64,000 nt of DNA from Eubacteriaceae bacterium (GTDB lineage: Bacteria > Bacillota > Clostridia > Lachnospirales > Lachnospiraceae). Positions 1-9,758 of this stretch are shown piece after piece. The stretch's first letter is position 1. The number at the start of each line of letters is the position of its first letter. The notes below the pieces were generated by a model, which worked only from the letters and a program-made list of their open reading frames with translations, was not told where the DNA came from and ran no database searches. Both the position numbers and the translations under genes were made by a program. Location: positions 92,380-156,379 of the forward strand of contig CABIWJ010000003.1 in assembly GCA_902362455.1 (NCBI GenBank). The letters run 5' to 3'.

Positions 1-698
1 TGAAATGTCCATCTAGGAGCACTACTTACTTTATATTCGTATGTGCGCCCACATTCGTCATATGCATCATGTTTTCTTTGCTCCGAATTCACATTATGGT
101 TAAGCTCATATGCCACCAATAATTCCCACAACTTATTACTTGTCAAAATCCCATCAACACCTGTTATTTCTTCAATCTTTGATGCTGTAAAAAAAATCTC
201 TTTTAATTTGCTTGAACAAGTTGTTGTTTCCATTTCAATTATATCATATGACATATTACTCACAATCTGCATTGGACTAATATTAATCATTCTTCTTAAA
301 TTAAAAATATGTTGCGTCTTTTCTTTCATATATCTTGCAACTTCTTCTCCTGGAACAACATATATTTTTTCAATATGCGGAATTGTATACTCATCATTGA
401 TTACCGTAAAATAAACTTCTTTTACATAATACAATTTTTCAATCGTTCTATCAGTAAAATCATTAAAAGTCCATGTATGATTAGAACTGGAAACCTTATA
501 ATGTTTATACTCGTAAAATTCACCATTTCCGTCTCTTGCATCAGGTGTATTTGCATGCCCATTAATAATCTGATGCCCAAATTGCTCTGCAATAAGAACT
601 TCATATATCTTACTATTAGTATATATGTCGTCTATCCCATTAGTAAAAAAATGATCTGCCAATACCTTTAGCCTATTTATTAATTGTCTTAATTCCAT
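1..698 (-). CDS. Tandem PD-(D/E)XK-like nuclease, 3' end outside window
   Basis: An open frame of 232 codons starts at ATG 698, preceded by GAGGTGAT, and runs off the left edge, so the C-terminus is missing. The protein contains two copies of one motif block: residues about 31-80 (EVLIAEQFG..., DARDGNGEFYEYK, TWTF) and about 195-232 (ELLVAYELN..., DAYDECGRTYEYK, RWTF). Each copy has an Asp followed by E-x-K, the layout of PD-(D/E)XK nucleases. A duplicated restriction-endonuclease-like protein is my inference; I do not recognise a named family. Its position beside other defence genes fits a restriction or anti-phage role. The middle part (about 85-185) has no motif I can name. Confidence 0.6.
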   Translation of the reverse strand, partial: MELRQLINRLKVLADHFFTNGIDDIYTNSKIYEVLIAEQFGHQIINGHANTPDARDGNGEFYEYKHYKVSSSNHTWTFNDFTDRTIEKLYYVKEVYFTVINDEYTIPHIEKIYVVPGEEVARYMKEKTQHIFNLRRMINISPMQIVSNMSYDIIEMETTTCSSKLKEIFFTASKIEEITGVDGILTSNKLWELLVAYELNHNVNSEQRKHDAYDECGRTYEYKVSSAPRWTF

Positions 699-798
699 TT
701 TTATCACCTCATTGTATATGATATATCTCTAACAAACATTTTTCGTGACTATTTGTCACTTTTATATTTGTGCTTTATGACTTTCTGTCGAATAGCAA

Positions 799-846
799 AA
801 TGAAAAGCGGTTTATGTGCTAATTTATACACATAAACCGCTTCATT
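799..846. terminator. Hairpin after mobilisation remnant
   Basis: The arms GCGGTTTATGTG and CACATAAACCGC pair around a short loop, with additional AATGA/TCATT pairing and one bulged A. There is no long T-run. It lies between the nuclease-like gene and the mobilisation fragment and may end leftward transcripts coming from the latter. Confidence 0.45.
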
Positions 847-864
847 TAACGTCGTAAAACCTTC

Positions 865-983
865 TCAACCACCTGTCCGATACTTTCCATCCATCACAAA
901 CTGTTTCATAAAATCATATGCCTTATTCAGTGTTTCCCGAAGTATAGAGTTTTCAGCTTTTAATTGTGTTGTGGTCAAGCTTT
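865..983 (-). pseudogene. C-terminal remnant of Mob/Pre-type relaxase
   Basis: A leftward frame reads ...TTTQLKAENSILRETLNK then AYDFMKQFVMDGKYRTGG and a stop. The pattern ENxxLRETLNKAYDFMKQFV resembles the coiled-coil tail of plasmid/IME recombination-mobilisation proteins. Everything upstream is missing: the frame runs into the IS3-family element at about 984. This is evidence that a mobilisable element once occupied the site. The family assignment rests on a short motif and is tentative. Confidence 0.45.
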
Positions 984-1009
984 TTTGTAACACTTTGTTC
1001 GATAAATAC

Positions 1010-1858
1010 CTACCTGTAACGAGCCTCCATTGGTGTTAAATAATTATTGTATGAATGAGGGCAAACATAGTTATACCAATTTATGTATTTCATAGTTAGT
1101 TCATCCATCATCTCTACATTTGAAAATGAAATTATGTTATAAAAGTTGCTTTTGAAAGTGTTATAAAATATTTCCATGGGAGCATTATCATAAGGATAGC
1201 CAGCCTCACTCATACTTTGTGTTATATTATTCTCTTTGCAAAAATTTACAAATTCCCATGAAGTAAACTGTACCCCCTGGTCTGAATGCAAAATCACTTT
1301 AGGGTAGTTTTCCTTTTCAAGGGCTGTCTTCAGAGTGCTTATTGCCAAATCAGTGTTGATATAATCACTGTTTAACGAAGCAACAGCTGACCTGTCATAC
1401 AAATCAATAATTGAACAGTTGTATCTGAATTTTCCATTTGGCTGGCGCATATATGTGAAGTCTGTGCACCATACTTTGTTCTTGCAGTTGACAGTAAAAT
1501 TCTGATTTAAGAGATTGTCAAAGATTTTATTCTTTTTGCCAGTCTTGTAACCTGGCTTAGAATGCATAATTACTGCACAAAGATTCAATTCCTTGTTCAT
1601 ATATTTATGCATTGTGGTATTTCTTAACTCATAGCCATATCGTTTGATAAAAATGCGCATAGCCCTATAGCCTATAACACGATTGTTGTTGTAATAAACA
1701 TACTTTATAAGCTCAAAGATATGTGCTAAGCGTTCACGATATTTTCGCTTTGCATCCTTTTTGTAGTTGTAATAACAATTATGACTAATGCCAAACTTCT
1801 GGCATAGCCATCTTAAACCAAATATATTTTTATTGTCATCGATGAATCGATATACCAC
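1010..1858 (-). CDS. IS3-family transposase OrfB (DDE integrase)
   Basis: This 282-residue protein has an HTH_21-like N-terminus (YRFIDDNKNIFGLRWLC) and an rve integrase core. DDE residues are visible: WCTDFTYM (first D), ILHSDQGVQF (second D) and the PMEIFYNTFKSN segment (E). The length is normal for OrfB. The independent start would be GTG, just after the OrfA stop. It is more likely made as an OrfAB fusion by -1 frameshifting at the A7 run inside orfA, because the -1 frame is open from that run through to this frame. Confidence 0.9.
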   Translation of the reverse strand: MVYRFIDDNKNIFGLRWLCQKFGISHNCYYNYKKDAKRKYRERLAHIFELIKYVYYNNNRVIGYRAMRIFIKRYGYELRNTTMHKYMNKELNLCAVIMHSKPGYKTGKKNKIFDNLLNQNFTVNCKNKVWCTDFTYMRQPNGKFRYNCSIIDLYDRSAVASLNSDYINTDLAISTLKTALEKENYPKVILHSDQGVQFTSWEFVNFCKENNITQSMSEAGYPYDNAPMEIFYNTFKSNFYNIISFSNVEMMDELTMKYINWYNYVCPHSYNNYLTPMEARYR

Positions 1859-2091
1859 TAATCGATTTTCTTCGCGAAGAATGCCGCCGCTTTTTTTAAG
1901 AAAGCAATCTCTTTATCTTTTTCATTAAGAAGCTGATTTAATCTTCTGATTTCCTTTGCTTCATTAGATTCTGCGGTTGTTCTGGTGGTATAGAGGCATT
2001 CTTCCTTGTATTCGTTAACCCATTTGCTAATGGAGCTTTTGGCAACATTAAATTCAACAGCAATTTGCGGTATTGATTTGTCGCCTGCCAT
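1858..2091 (-). CDS. IS3-family transposase OrfA (HTH)
   Basis: This 77-residue protein has an HTH_Tnp_1 domain (SIPQIAVEFNVAKSSISKWVNEY) followed by a leucine-zipper-like stretch (LNQLLNEKDKEIAFLKKAAAFF). It binds IS ends in characterised relatives. The tail ends AFFAKKID then TAG, and the stop overlaps the first codon of orfB. The frame carries an in-phase A_AAA_AAA slippery heptamer (1897 down to 1891) suitable for making the OrfAB transposase. Confidence 0.88.
   Translation of the reverse strand: MAGDKSIPQIAVEFNVAKSSISKWVNEYKEECLYTTRTTAESNEAKEIRRLNQLLNEKDKEIAFLKKAAAFFAKKID
1891..1897 (-). promoter_or_regulatory. Programmed -1 frameshift site in IS3 orfA
   Basis: Read leftward the site is A_AAA_AAA followed by GCG, in the zero frame of orfA. 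A -1 slip continues as SGGILREENRLVVYRFIDD straight into orfB with no stop. This matches the known IS3-family strategy. No downstream stem-loop was verified. Confidence 0.65.
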
Positions 2092-2216
2092 ATAGGCTTT
2101 AACTACTTCTTTTTTGAAGTCTTCGGTGTTAATGTACTGACATAGTAACGTCCTCCTTGTTTGAGTAATATTATAATATATTATTCGAACAAGGTTTTAC
2201 AAATTTATTATATCAC

Positions 2217-2562
2217 AACACTTCTGATGTCTCAAAACCGTAGATATCTTCGATGGTTTCGGATATTTGCCGGGTTGTCATTCCTTTTGCATACATGGAA
2301 ATAATCTTCTGAGCGATATCAGAAATATCCTTCTGACGTTTCTTTACAATCTGTGGCTCAAATGTTGATTTACGATCCTGCGGAACATCGATATCCATGC
2401 TTCCATCATCTCTTTGATGGTGCCGCCAAGCAGATCCTTAAGCGCATCCTGGATATCTTCAGCGGTTTCAATATCATACTCCTGAAGAAGTTGCTGAATG
2501 ATGTTTCGCTTTCCTTCTGTCATTACTACTTTGTGTACAGGTTTCTTTTCTCTTCTTGCCAT
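2217..2562 (-). pseudogene. IS256-family transposase, N-terminal fragment with internal deletion
   Basis: The start has a good ribosome site (AGGAGGCC) and reads MARREKKPVHKVV...LLGGTIKEMMEA. It then jumps, out of frame, to MDIDVPQDRKSTFEPQIVKK, which continues to ETSE. In IS256-type transposases about 40 residues normally separate EMMEA from MDIDVPQDR, so a deletion near 2398 removed them and shifted the frame. The 3' three quarters of the gene is missing: homology stops at about 2217, next to the IS3 element. It is non-functional. Confidence 0.85.
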
Positions 2563-2750
2563 AATAAAAGGCCTCCTATGATTTATATTTTACCATAAAA
2601 GACCTTGCTGTTATTAGCTATTTACAGAAAAAGTTTCACACACTCCTAAATCGTGGGACAAGCCTCATTAATATCATCCTTTATTTTACTTTTTTACCAA
2701 AAACTTGATTTTATTTTTACGTTTTCCTGCTCTGTAACTCTCAATTTTGT
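2563..2750. other. Non-coding remnant between IS256 fragment and CoiA-like pseudogene
   Basis: This holds the upstream end of the IS256 fragment (a TTTACAGAAAAAGTTTCACACACTCC-type end; its partner end is lost) and AT-rich DNA. I see no gene or promoter I can support. Confidence 0.4.
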
Positions 2751-3628
2751 CTAAAAACCAGATAATTTATTTTTATATTCATCAATATTTCTGTGAAGCA
2801 ATTGTATCTGTTCCCTTAACTGTTTATTAGTATCAATAGCTTGACCATATAATTGCTTAACCTAATTCAATTCAGCTATCACTCTTTCCTTTTCTCTCTT
2901 TTCATCTTCATAGAATTTTGTGCCAAAATACTTCCTAGATATTGGATCTACTAATAGTTCACCCCAAATATATCCACCATTTTTCCCATCCAAGTTTTCT
3001 GTAATTTCAACAATTTGCTTCTCTTCATCCTCTGCATTGTTAAAATTATCTTTGACATTCCATTTACTGACTGTAAATTCTAAACATGCAAGTCCTTTTT
3101 GTTTCATTTGGCTTATCTTTTTACTATCTACCAGATGAGTATCTTTTATTTCAATTGCAAACTGACCTTCCCATTTTTCAACATAAATTGCTGGATCCGC
3201 TTTCGTGAAACTCACAAGCAAATCAACAATTCGTCTACTTCCATCTTCCATAAAAATAGTTTATTCTTGCAATATTTCATCAGGATATATCGTCAGAGCC
3301 TCGCCCTTCCACCTTATTTCTAGACGCTCAATCCTAGAGATACATTCTTTGAAAAATTCATGTCTATATGATTCCTCACTGCCTTCTCCTTTGTTTTCGA
3401 ATTCGGCATTATAATATCTAAAATAACTATTCTTAAGTATACCATTTTTCCCAGTTTAAAAACCATTCTTACTTTATTTTCCGTTTTTTTACAAATGCTA
3501 TAAATGTTATTTTTATACTTTTCCCAAAGATCTGGCCGATTCTGTTTCCAATCTAATGCATCCCATATAGTAATTCTTCTATATTTTCCATCTATTAATA
3601 AATCTGCCCTTCTTTTCAATAACATCAT
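2751..3628 (-). pseudogene. CoiA-like/PD-(D/E)XK nuclease gene broken by stops and a frameshift
   Basis: One original gene can be followed through several lesions. The start is MMLLKRRADLLIDGKYRRIT...KTENKVRMVFKLGKMVYLR. A frame change near 3420 continues as RYYNAEFENKGEGSEESYRH...TIYPDEILQE. An in-frame TAA follows near 3262, then MEDGSRRIVDLLVSF...QFAIEIKDTHLVDSKK...ERVIAELN. A second in-frame TAG at 2862 is followed by 36 more codons to a final stop at 2751. The order of a substrate-like N-terminal half, SEE..RHEFF, then AIEIK and a repeated helix resembles competence-protein CoiA-like predicted nucleases. That family call is an inference. It cannot make a full-length product. Confidence 0.6.
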
Positions 3629-3645
3629 CTCCTTCTGTGTCTTTG

Positions 3646-4804
3646 TTAATAAATTCTATACTCGTCCAACATTTTCTTTAGTACAATTGCATTCTCATAT
3701 TCCTCTTTAAACGCATCCTCTCGATATGCACTTGGCAATTCCATATGTGGTAATCGTACATCCTCCAAATAATTCTGTCGTTCTGCCCATTTCGTAGCTG
3801 CATACTCTTTAAAATTTTCTTTCTCCTCATTTGATGAAAATATCAATATACATTCTTCAAATTGTTCTCTTGCATACATAGCTTCATGACTATCATAATC
3901 ACAAAAGAAATCATGTAAAATCATTTTCTTTGTTCCTTTTACATAGTATTTAAAGCAAACATTTCCTTCATAACGCCAATCATCAAACAAAAAATCTGTA
4001 CATGGAACATTTGTAAAATATCTACCACCATCTAATCCTGCACCAATAATAGAAAATAGTGTTGTCTGATGATACTTAACATTAATATTATACCAACGTG
4101 GTCTACTATCCGACTGGCTGAACAAATAATACTCATACCCATCTCTATCATCACACCTAAAATGCTCAATAATATATTCTGGAGAATATTTATAATATTG
4201 GCGTGTTATAGCACCATCCTGGCACATCTTCCCATTCTTCCTTATTCAACAAATAATAAAATACCTGTTCAAGTGGCGCCATCAATAATCGAAATCTCTT
4301 TTTCCACAGATATTCAATATGTGAAATTTCAGCAGTTTTGTTTTTAGGTGTGTTACTGTCCATTACTCTAGTATATATGTTGTTATCATTCACCCCTCGA
4401 TACGACTCTTCCAGAACATAAGGAGTAGAATATCCATTTTTTATTATAATTATATCTATTGTGCCTGTTTCCAGTTGCATTGTTTCAACCACTACACGAG
4501 GTCTAATCCCACCTGCAAACTTCTTATTTCTCACAAAATCCACTAGCATTTGCGTCGATTTTCGATTCTCTGCATTGGTCATATCATTAACACAATAATC
4601 ATTTTCTTCATCAATTCCTATGATGATATACGCATCTCGATTCTCTAGATTATTGGCCATACAAATAATATCATGTAACAAATCCGACTGTTTTCCATCT
4701 TCATACCATTCTTTTTTAAAGTCCCAATATGCTCCTTCTTGTTTGAGGGATATTAGCTCCAATATTTCTTCTTTTTGCAATTCTGAAAGCATACTCTTCT
4801 CCAT
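3646..4804 (-). pseudogene. AlbA_2/Schlafen-type putative DNA-binding protein, frameshifted
   Basis: The N-terminal part (from ATG 4804) has the AlbA_2 signature: EGAYWDFKKEW, DLLHDIICMANN and AYIIIGIDE within residues 15-66. The frame ends at GWCYNTPIL near 4190. The overlapping next frame continues seamlessly as DGAITRQYYKYSPEYIIEHF to a stop at 3646. One extra G in CCAGGATGG (about 4214) explains the break: removing it gives EEWEDVPDGAITRQYY. The intact protein would have been about 385 residues. It lies 28 bp downstream of the Gabija helicase gene on the same strand. Known AlbA_2 proteins bind nucleic acid and often sit in defence loci. The C-terminal half is unrecognised. Confidence 0.75.
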
Positions 4805-4831
4805 TCGTTTAAATGTATTTTTATATAGTTT

Positions 4832-6607
4832 CTATATATACTCATAATTCCATTTATCTACTGGAAAACGCTTATATTCCTTCAATTTTTTATTTTCTGG
4901 CATCGCAATCATTAATAGTCGTCTTGGTCTTGTCATCGCAACATAAGCTATCCTCATCAATTCGTCTTCCAAATCACCCTCCATTAAAAACTTGGGTGTA
5001 AGTGTTTTTCCAGTCTTACTTTTTACATAAATCAAAACCGCATCATAAGTTTCACCCTTTACTCCATGAATTGACGATCTTGTATAATCTCCACTGGTTT
5101 TCTTTTCAAAATAATTTTTTAATGGTATATCCTTAAACTCTGGATTACTCTTATCTCTCATTTTTATCTTGAAAATATCTTTTATATTAGTCCCCTCTGC
5201 AATTTGGAAATTATATTTTTGTAAAACATCAATATACAGATTTGTAAGCTGGCTTATCCATTCTGCTATACCTAAATCTATATTGGGCAAACCACAAAAA
5301 ACATCAATTATAAAATCTTTCCAATTTTCCTCATCTGTATATTCCCTTATCTTTTTACTCATTAAATACTCATCTGTTTCCTCACCAACAAGAATTCTAA
5401 ACGATGCTTTAGACATATCACTGAATGCCTTCTTGCGAGAACCACATTTCCATTCATATGCAGCTTTTGCAATCAGCTCTATTTCTTTACTTTTCCACAA
5501 GTCCTTAATATCTGTATCTGAATGAATTCTTCCTCTTGTAAGAACAGCCACCTTATCCGATTTAATTTCTATATCCATACTACGACATTTTTCAAGAAAA
5601 TAATCTATCACCTCAGACTCTGTATTTTCGTTCGTTAAAAGCAGTACGGGTTTTTGGCTCTCATCTTTATAATCTCCCACCGCATCGTTTGATCTTTGTC
5701 CTTGCAATGTTGCCGAAAAACAAGACGTTGCATTACAAATATGCTGTGAACTGCGAAAATTTCCCGTCAGTTCAATGCACTCCCATGACTCTGCATCTAT
5801 TTTCTTTTTAAAACACTCTGGATTTGCATTTCTCCATTCATATATAGCTTGATCCGGATCTCCCACTAAAAATATTGATTTTATACCTGCTTCCGTTAGC
5901 AAATCAAATACAGCCATCTGTTCCTCTGATGTATCTTGAACCTCATCAATAATAATGACTGGAAAACGTTCAACTATTGCTGTTGCAATCATTGGATATT
6001 CTTTTAGCAACCTATATGCAAAAGATGCAACCTCATTTTGGAATATAATGTTTTTCTTCATAAGCATCACTTTATATTGCTGGCAAGGAAGAAGTTGACT
6101 CTTTCCACGTAATTCACAACTAACAATTTCTTTATCTTTATAAAATTTATTGTCAATTCCCCATTGAAATTTTTCTATGTTGTCTACACATCCATTGCGA
6201 TAACATTCTGTTCTCCAATACCTATAAGGTATTTTCCAATTATCACTCAAAGCAATCAATGGTCTTACTTTTTCATGTGTCTTTAAATAGCCATATCTCA
6301 AGACAATAAATTCATTAATAAAACTATCAACCGTCCCAATGTAATGAGGATAATCCAATTTACCAATCCCCTTATTCAACAAATATGCTTTTTTATAGAT
6401 TTCTTCACTAGCAACATTTGTGAATGACAAAACTGCAACTCCTTGATGATATCTATCCCAGTTATCCAAATAAGACAATAACTTAGTCGCTACAGAGTAT
6501 GTTTTCCCACTACCTGGACAGGCTCTTACAATAACTCTACCTTCAGCTTCCAAAAACGATAATTGCTCACGTGTTAACTCTTCCATATCTACCTTTCCGT
6601 CACACAA
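4832..6607 (-). CDS. gajB: Gabija protein GajB (UvrD-like helicase)
   Basis: This 591-residue SF1 helicase has ordered motifs: Q-motif LTREQLSFLEA, Walker A RACPGSGKT (about 29-37), LSFTNVASEEI, Walker B VIIIDEVQDTSEEQ, FLVGDPDQAIYEWRN, ELTGNFRSS, SIHGVKGETYDAVLI and YVAMTRPRRLL. The gene overlaps the end of gajA by 19 bp, so the two are probably translationally coupled. In characterised Gabija systems GajB works with the GajA nuclease and responds to nucleotide depletion or DNA termini during phage attack. The protein is somewhat longer than the founding GajB. All core motifs are present, so the gene looks functional. Confidence 0.85.
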   Translation of the reverse strand: MCDGKVDMEELTREQLSFLEAEGRVIVRACPGSGKTYSVATKLLSYLDNWDRYHQGVAVLSFTNVASEEIYKKAYLLNKGIGKLDYPHYIGTVDSFINEFIVLRYGYLKTHEKVRPLIALSDNWKIPYRYWRTECYRNGCVDNIEKFQWGIDNKFYKDKEIVSCELRGKSQLLPCQQYKVMLMKKNIIFQNEVASFAYRLLKEYPMIATAIVERFPVIIIDEVQDTSEEQMAVFDLLTEAGIKSIFLVGDPDQAIYEWRNANPECFKKKIDAESWECIELTGNFRSSQHICNATSCFSATLQGQRSNDAVGDYKDESQKPVLLLTNENTESEVIDYFLEKCRSMDIEIKSDKVAVLTRGRIHSDTDIKDLWKSKEIELIAKAAYEWKCGSRKKAFSDMSKASFRILVGEETDEYLMSKKIREYTDEENWKDFIIDVFCGLPNIDLGIAEWISQLTNLYIDVLQKYNFQIAEGTNIKDIFKIKMRDKSNPEFKDIPLKNYFEKKTSGDYTRSSIHGVKGETYDAVLIYVKSKTGKTLTPKFLMEGDLEDELMRIAYVAMTRPRRLLMIAMPENKKLKEYKRFPVDKWNYEYI

Positions 6608-8580
6608 TACACTGCTTCTTTCAAATAATCAGGGATAACAAATTCTTTCTCGATATTTTCACCCTTTTTTCTCATTTCATACTGTTTCTTGATTATCTGA
6701 CTTATATACTGTGCAATCGCTCCTTTGCATTTGTCTCTTGCTCGTATGAATAGCCATACACAAGCTGCTTTTTCATTCATATCATGCAATCTGTTTACCT
6801 TTTGTTCCAACGCAGGTCCCAACTGTGAATACTCACTTTTTATAGCTTCTATAAAATATTCAATATTATTTTCATCACAACACAAGGCATATTCTAATGT
6901 TTTTGTTGCCTTAAATACATTGATACCCACAGTTCTACACGATGTTTCAAGTTCATTGCATCGCTCCGATGGTGTCCCGCTCAATAATTTGTTCGATATA
7001 TCACTATTCACATCATCATAATCAAAGTCCTTATTGATATAATTAGCTTCACTCTTCTTGGTACATCTATCATCATCTGTTACAATTGCAACCTTTGAAA
7101 AACAGGTTTGTACACTCTGCGAAGAAAATAAATTAACAAAAGGACCAAACGCAACGCTGTCTACATTCACAAGCTCAACTGCATATTTTTCTAATGGTCT
7201 GTCCAGTGTTTTTGCAATCTCCGGCAATAAAATTGCTTCACTAATGCCTTCTACAAATATAATACCTTTAGCAAAAAACATTTGAGATTTTGTTACATCC
7301 AAGTATTTCTGCAAATATTCTTTATTATCATCTGTTAAATTTGCTTCTGAAAATGGTAGACAATATTTTTTGTGTGCATTTTCATAAACCAAATTAATAT
7401 TACCTATATCCACCTTTGATGCCAATGTTGGTGAATGCGAAGTGAAAATAATTTGTATATTTGCATCTCCTTGATTTGTATCAGTCAAAAAAGTATGTAC
7501 TAATTCCTGTAATTGCGGATGCAAATGTGCTTCTGGCTCTTCAATTAAAAGCAAATGTTGATACACTCCACCTCGTTCAATTGCCATATCACCAAGCACC
7601 GCCGACATGAATAAAAGATTATTGTATCCTAATCCATTCTGATATAATTCAAATGAACTGCTTGCAATCTCATTTATTCTTGTTACTAATTCCGGAGCCA
7701 TATCTTCAACATTTTCTAAAATAGACGTTTCAAAATATATCCCATTTTCGTTTTGTTGTATTTTTCTATTATCTTCATGTTCTCTTGCATATTGCTGGGC
7801 TCTCGAATACTCACCATCACTTATTGAAACTAATATCCATTTAGGTTTTACCCAAGCTCTTAACGATGAGGCAATTGAATCGAATCTTGGCTCTATTAAC
7901 CCTATATCAACATGCTGGCTCAAAAAATCTTGTTCTATACGAGCTAAATTATCATTAATTGTTTTTCTGGTCTTTTTTAGTTCTTCTTTTTCCAATAGGG
8001 TATTATTTGCACTATTTAGTATGTCCACTAATTCTGCTCGTGTGCCTTCATCTGGCACCAAACTTCTTAATAATTGAGCTAATTTACTGTTTCTAGCTGG
8101 TTTCATTTCACTCTCAGAATCTCTTAATGCACCCAAAAACATTACATCCATTGCATCGAAAGTGTCTGATGACAGTGGATTTCCCTCTGTTCCGATTCCC
8201 CAATGTATTGCTCTCACTTTTTCTATACCATTAGCAACAATCACTCTTTCAAAACGAATATGAAATTCTCCACCTTGTCCACCCGCACTTTCAGGATTCC
8301 ATATTTCTACTAATCTTGTTGGTACTTCTTCCAAATAAATATCAAACAATGCAAACTCAGCTGCATTTCCATCTTCACTAACGTGAAAATCAGCTCTGGT
8401 AAAAAAAATGTCTTTCTTATATGTTACGGTAGAAAATGCAATTCTGATAGCATCCATGACAGTGGATTTTCCGGAATTATTTTCACCGATAATTGCATTT
8501 ACACCCTTATTAAATTGTAAGGTAATTCCATCCTCATCAAAGGCTCTGAAGTTTTTTATAGTCAGTTTTTCTATATACAT
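6589..8580 (-). CDS. gajA: Gabija protein GajA (OLD-family ATPase-TOPRIM nuclease)
   Basis: This 663-residue protein starts MYIEKLTIKNFRAF. Walker A is IIGENNSGKST (about 31-41). ABC-type ATPase features follow: LLIEEPEAHLHPQL and IIFTSHSPTLAS. The C-terminal TOPRIM domain shows IFVEGISEAILLPEIA (catalytic Glu), VDSVAFGPFVNLF and VAIVTDDDRC (acidic triad). This is the OLD nuclease layout. With a UvrD-type gene immediately downstream and overlapping, it defines Gabija rather than a lone OLD protein. It is expected to nick phage DNA when ATP/dNTP pools fall. It is the first clearly intact gene in an otherwise decaying island. Confidence 0.87.
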   Translation of the reverse strand: MYIEKLTIKNFRAFDEDGITLQFNKGVNAIIGENNSGKSTVMDAIRIAFSTVTYKKDIFFTRADFHVSEDGNAAEFALFDIYLEEVPTRLVEIWNPESAGGQGGEFHIRFERVIVANGIEKVRAIHWGIGTEGNPLSSDTFDAMDVMFLGALRDSESEMKPARNSKLAQLLRSLVPDEGTRAELVDILNSANNTLLEKEELKKTRKTINDNLARIEQDFLSQHVDIGLIEPRFDSIASSLRAWVKPKWILVSISDGEYSRAQQYAREHEDNRKIQQNENGIYFETSILENVEDMAPELVTRINEIASSSFELYQNGLGYNNLLFMSAVLGDMAIERGGVYQHLLLIEEPEAHLHPQLQELVHTFLTDTNQGDANIQIIFTSHSPTLASKVDIGNINLVYENAHKKYCLPFSEANLTDDNKEYLQKYLDVTKSQMFFAKGIIFVEGISEAILLPEIAKTLDRPLEKYAVELVNVDSVAFGPFVNLFSSQSVQTCFSKVAIVTDDDRCTKKSEANYINKDFDYDDVNSDISNKLLSGTPSERCNELETSCRTVGINVFKATKTLEYALCCDENNIEYFIEAIKSEYSQLGPALEQKVNRLHDMNEKAACVWLFIRARDKCKGAIAQYISQIIKKQYEMRKKGENIEKEFVIPDYLKEAVYCVTER

Positions 8581-8636
8581 TTTGTCACCTCGTTATCTGA
8601 AAATATCACTGATAAAATCTACTCTTTTTTATAATG

Positions 8637-9585
8637 TTATATATCCTGATAAAACTGGAATTTGCTTATCTCCTGATTAAGAATTCTATTTATATCACCT
8701 TTTTCATCTATATCGACCTCAAACTTGGTCAATAAATTATCCAATCCACCCAAACTCAACCCTGTTAATCGTGATATAAGATAAGGATTTACACCATTTA
8801 TTGCCAAATCAACTATCGCCGTATTTCTAATACATTCTACGGAAAACGTATCTTTATCTTTTGGTACATCATACCCTATTTCCTTTAAAGCATAATAAAA
8901 AGGCGTATTAAATACATTTTCTGAATATTTGCATCCACAAAACAATTCGAAAAATAAGTCTTCTTTTTGAATATTTTTATTTATTTGTTCTAATTCATTT
9001 TTAATATCCAAACTCAATGCTCTAGGTAATTTTATCTCAAATCCATTAATGGTTACATAATCAAACCCCTCTGAAAAATCACCAACCTTTAAACTAGCTA
9101 TTACTTTTCTCTTTGTCGGTGTCAAAAGAGTAATCTTAAAGAAAAACCCCATCATAGTCATGTTACTATATTTTTTAGATTTGCTATTAAAGTAATCCAA
9201 TAATTCTTTTATCTGATCCGATTCAAAGTGTCCTCTTTCACTTGCCAGCTTCAAATTACACTCTTCAATTATATTCTGCTTAAATAAATCATAATCTGGA
9301 ATTTGATTAAAGACATTTGTTGCTATTCCTTCTTTTAAAAAAAATCCAAAAAACCTTTTTATTGCATTTAAATGATTGTTCATGGTACTAACGGTTTGAA
9401 TTGCATCTTTTTCGTTATAATACTGAACAGAGTCTTTTAAATGCTCACTTTTTATTTCTATCGTTTTGTCTCCCATTCCAATATGCTCTATATAATCAAC
9501 AAACATTAGCGTATGATGTATAATATAAATATTCCAGTTCCGTAGATTCTATAAATTTTTCTCTACACATTCTAATGTGACTCAT
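8637..9585 (-). pseudogene. Tyrosine-recombinase-like protein with one-base frameshift
   Basis: The best start is ATG 9585 behind GGAGGGTATT, reading MSHIRMCREKFIEST...YTSYANV, then a premature stop. Dropping one T in the AATGTTTGTTGA run (about 9500) restores ANVVDYIEHIGM and joins the long downstream frame (289 codons from 9506). That frame has a SAM-like core-binding domain and a weak integrase catalytic half: IRNTAIVDLAINGVNPYLISRLTG resembles box C. However, the usual H-x-x-R start is altered and no convincing C-terminal Tyr is present. It is therefore either a degenerate integrase or a defence-associated recombinase-like protein. It is placed just upstream of gajA. Confidence 0.6.
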
Positions 9586-9652
9586 AATACCCTCCAACAT
9601 TTTGCTTTTAAAATATTATATCACGAATAATTCTACAATTCTATCGGGAAAT

Positions 9653-9692
9653 CAAAAAAATCACCCAATTTACATCATCGTAAAATGAGTGA
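9653..9692 (-). terminator. Rho-independent terminator downstream of alkD-like gene
   Basis: Leftward it reads as an imperfect hairpin TCACTCATTTTAC / GTAAATTGGGTGA followed by seven T. It ends the 9.8-14 kb operon. Confidence 0.8.
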
Positions 9693-9758
9693 CTTTTCAC
9701 AATTTATACTTTTTTCTTTCGGATAATTCCGAGTAAATACCTCTCACTATTTCATTGT

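Larger units (their letters stand above)
984..2203 (-). mobile_element. IS3-family insertion sequence (about 1.22 kb)
   Basis: Two overlapping transposase frames are bounded by imperfect inverted repeats: TTTGTAACACTTTGTTCGA at 984-1002 and the inverse of TTTGTAAAACCTTGTTCGA at 2185-2203. The outer flanks both read TTT, a possible 3-bp target duplication, though in AT-rich DNA this is weak. The element separates a relaxase tail on the left from an IS256 fragment on the right. Both frames look intact, so it may still be active. Confidence 0.85.

Noticed and set aside
8637..9585. Functional phage integrase marking a prophage or genomic island end.
   Set aside because: The catalytic box is atypical, no C-terminal tyrosine context is seen, no tRNA or att repeat was found nearby, and the frame is broken by one base.
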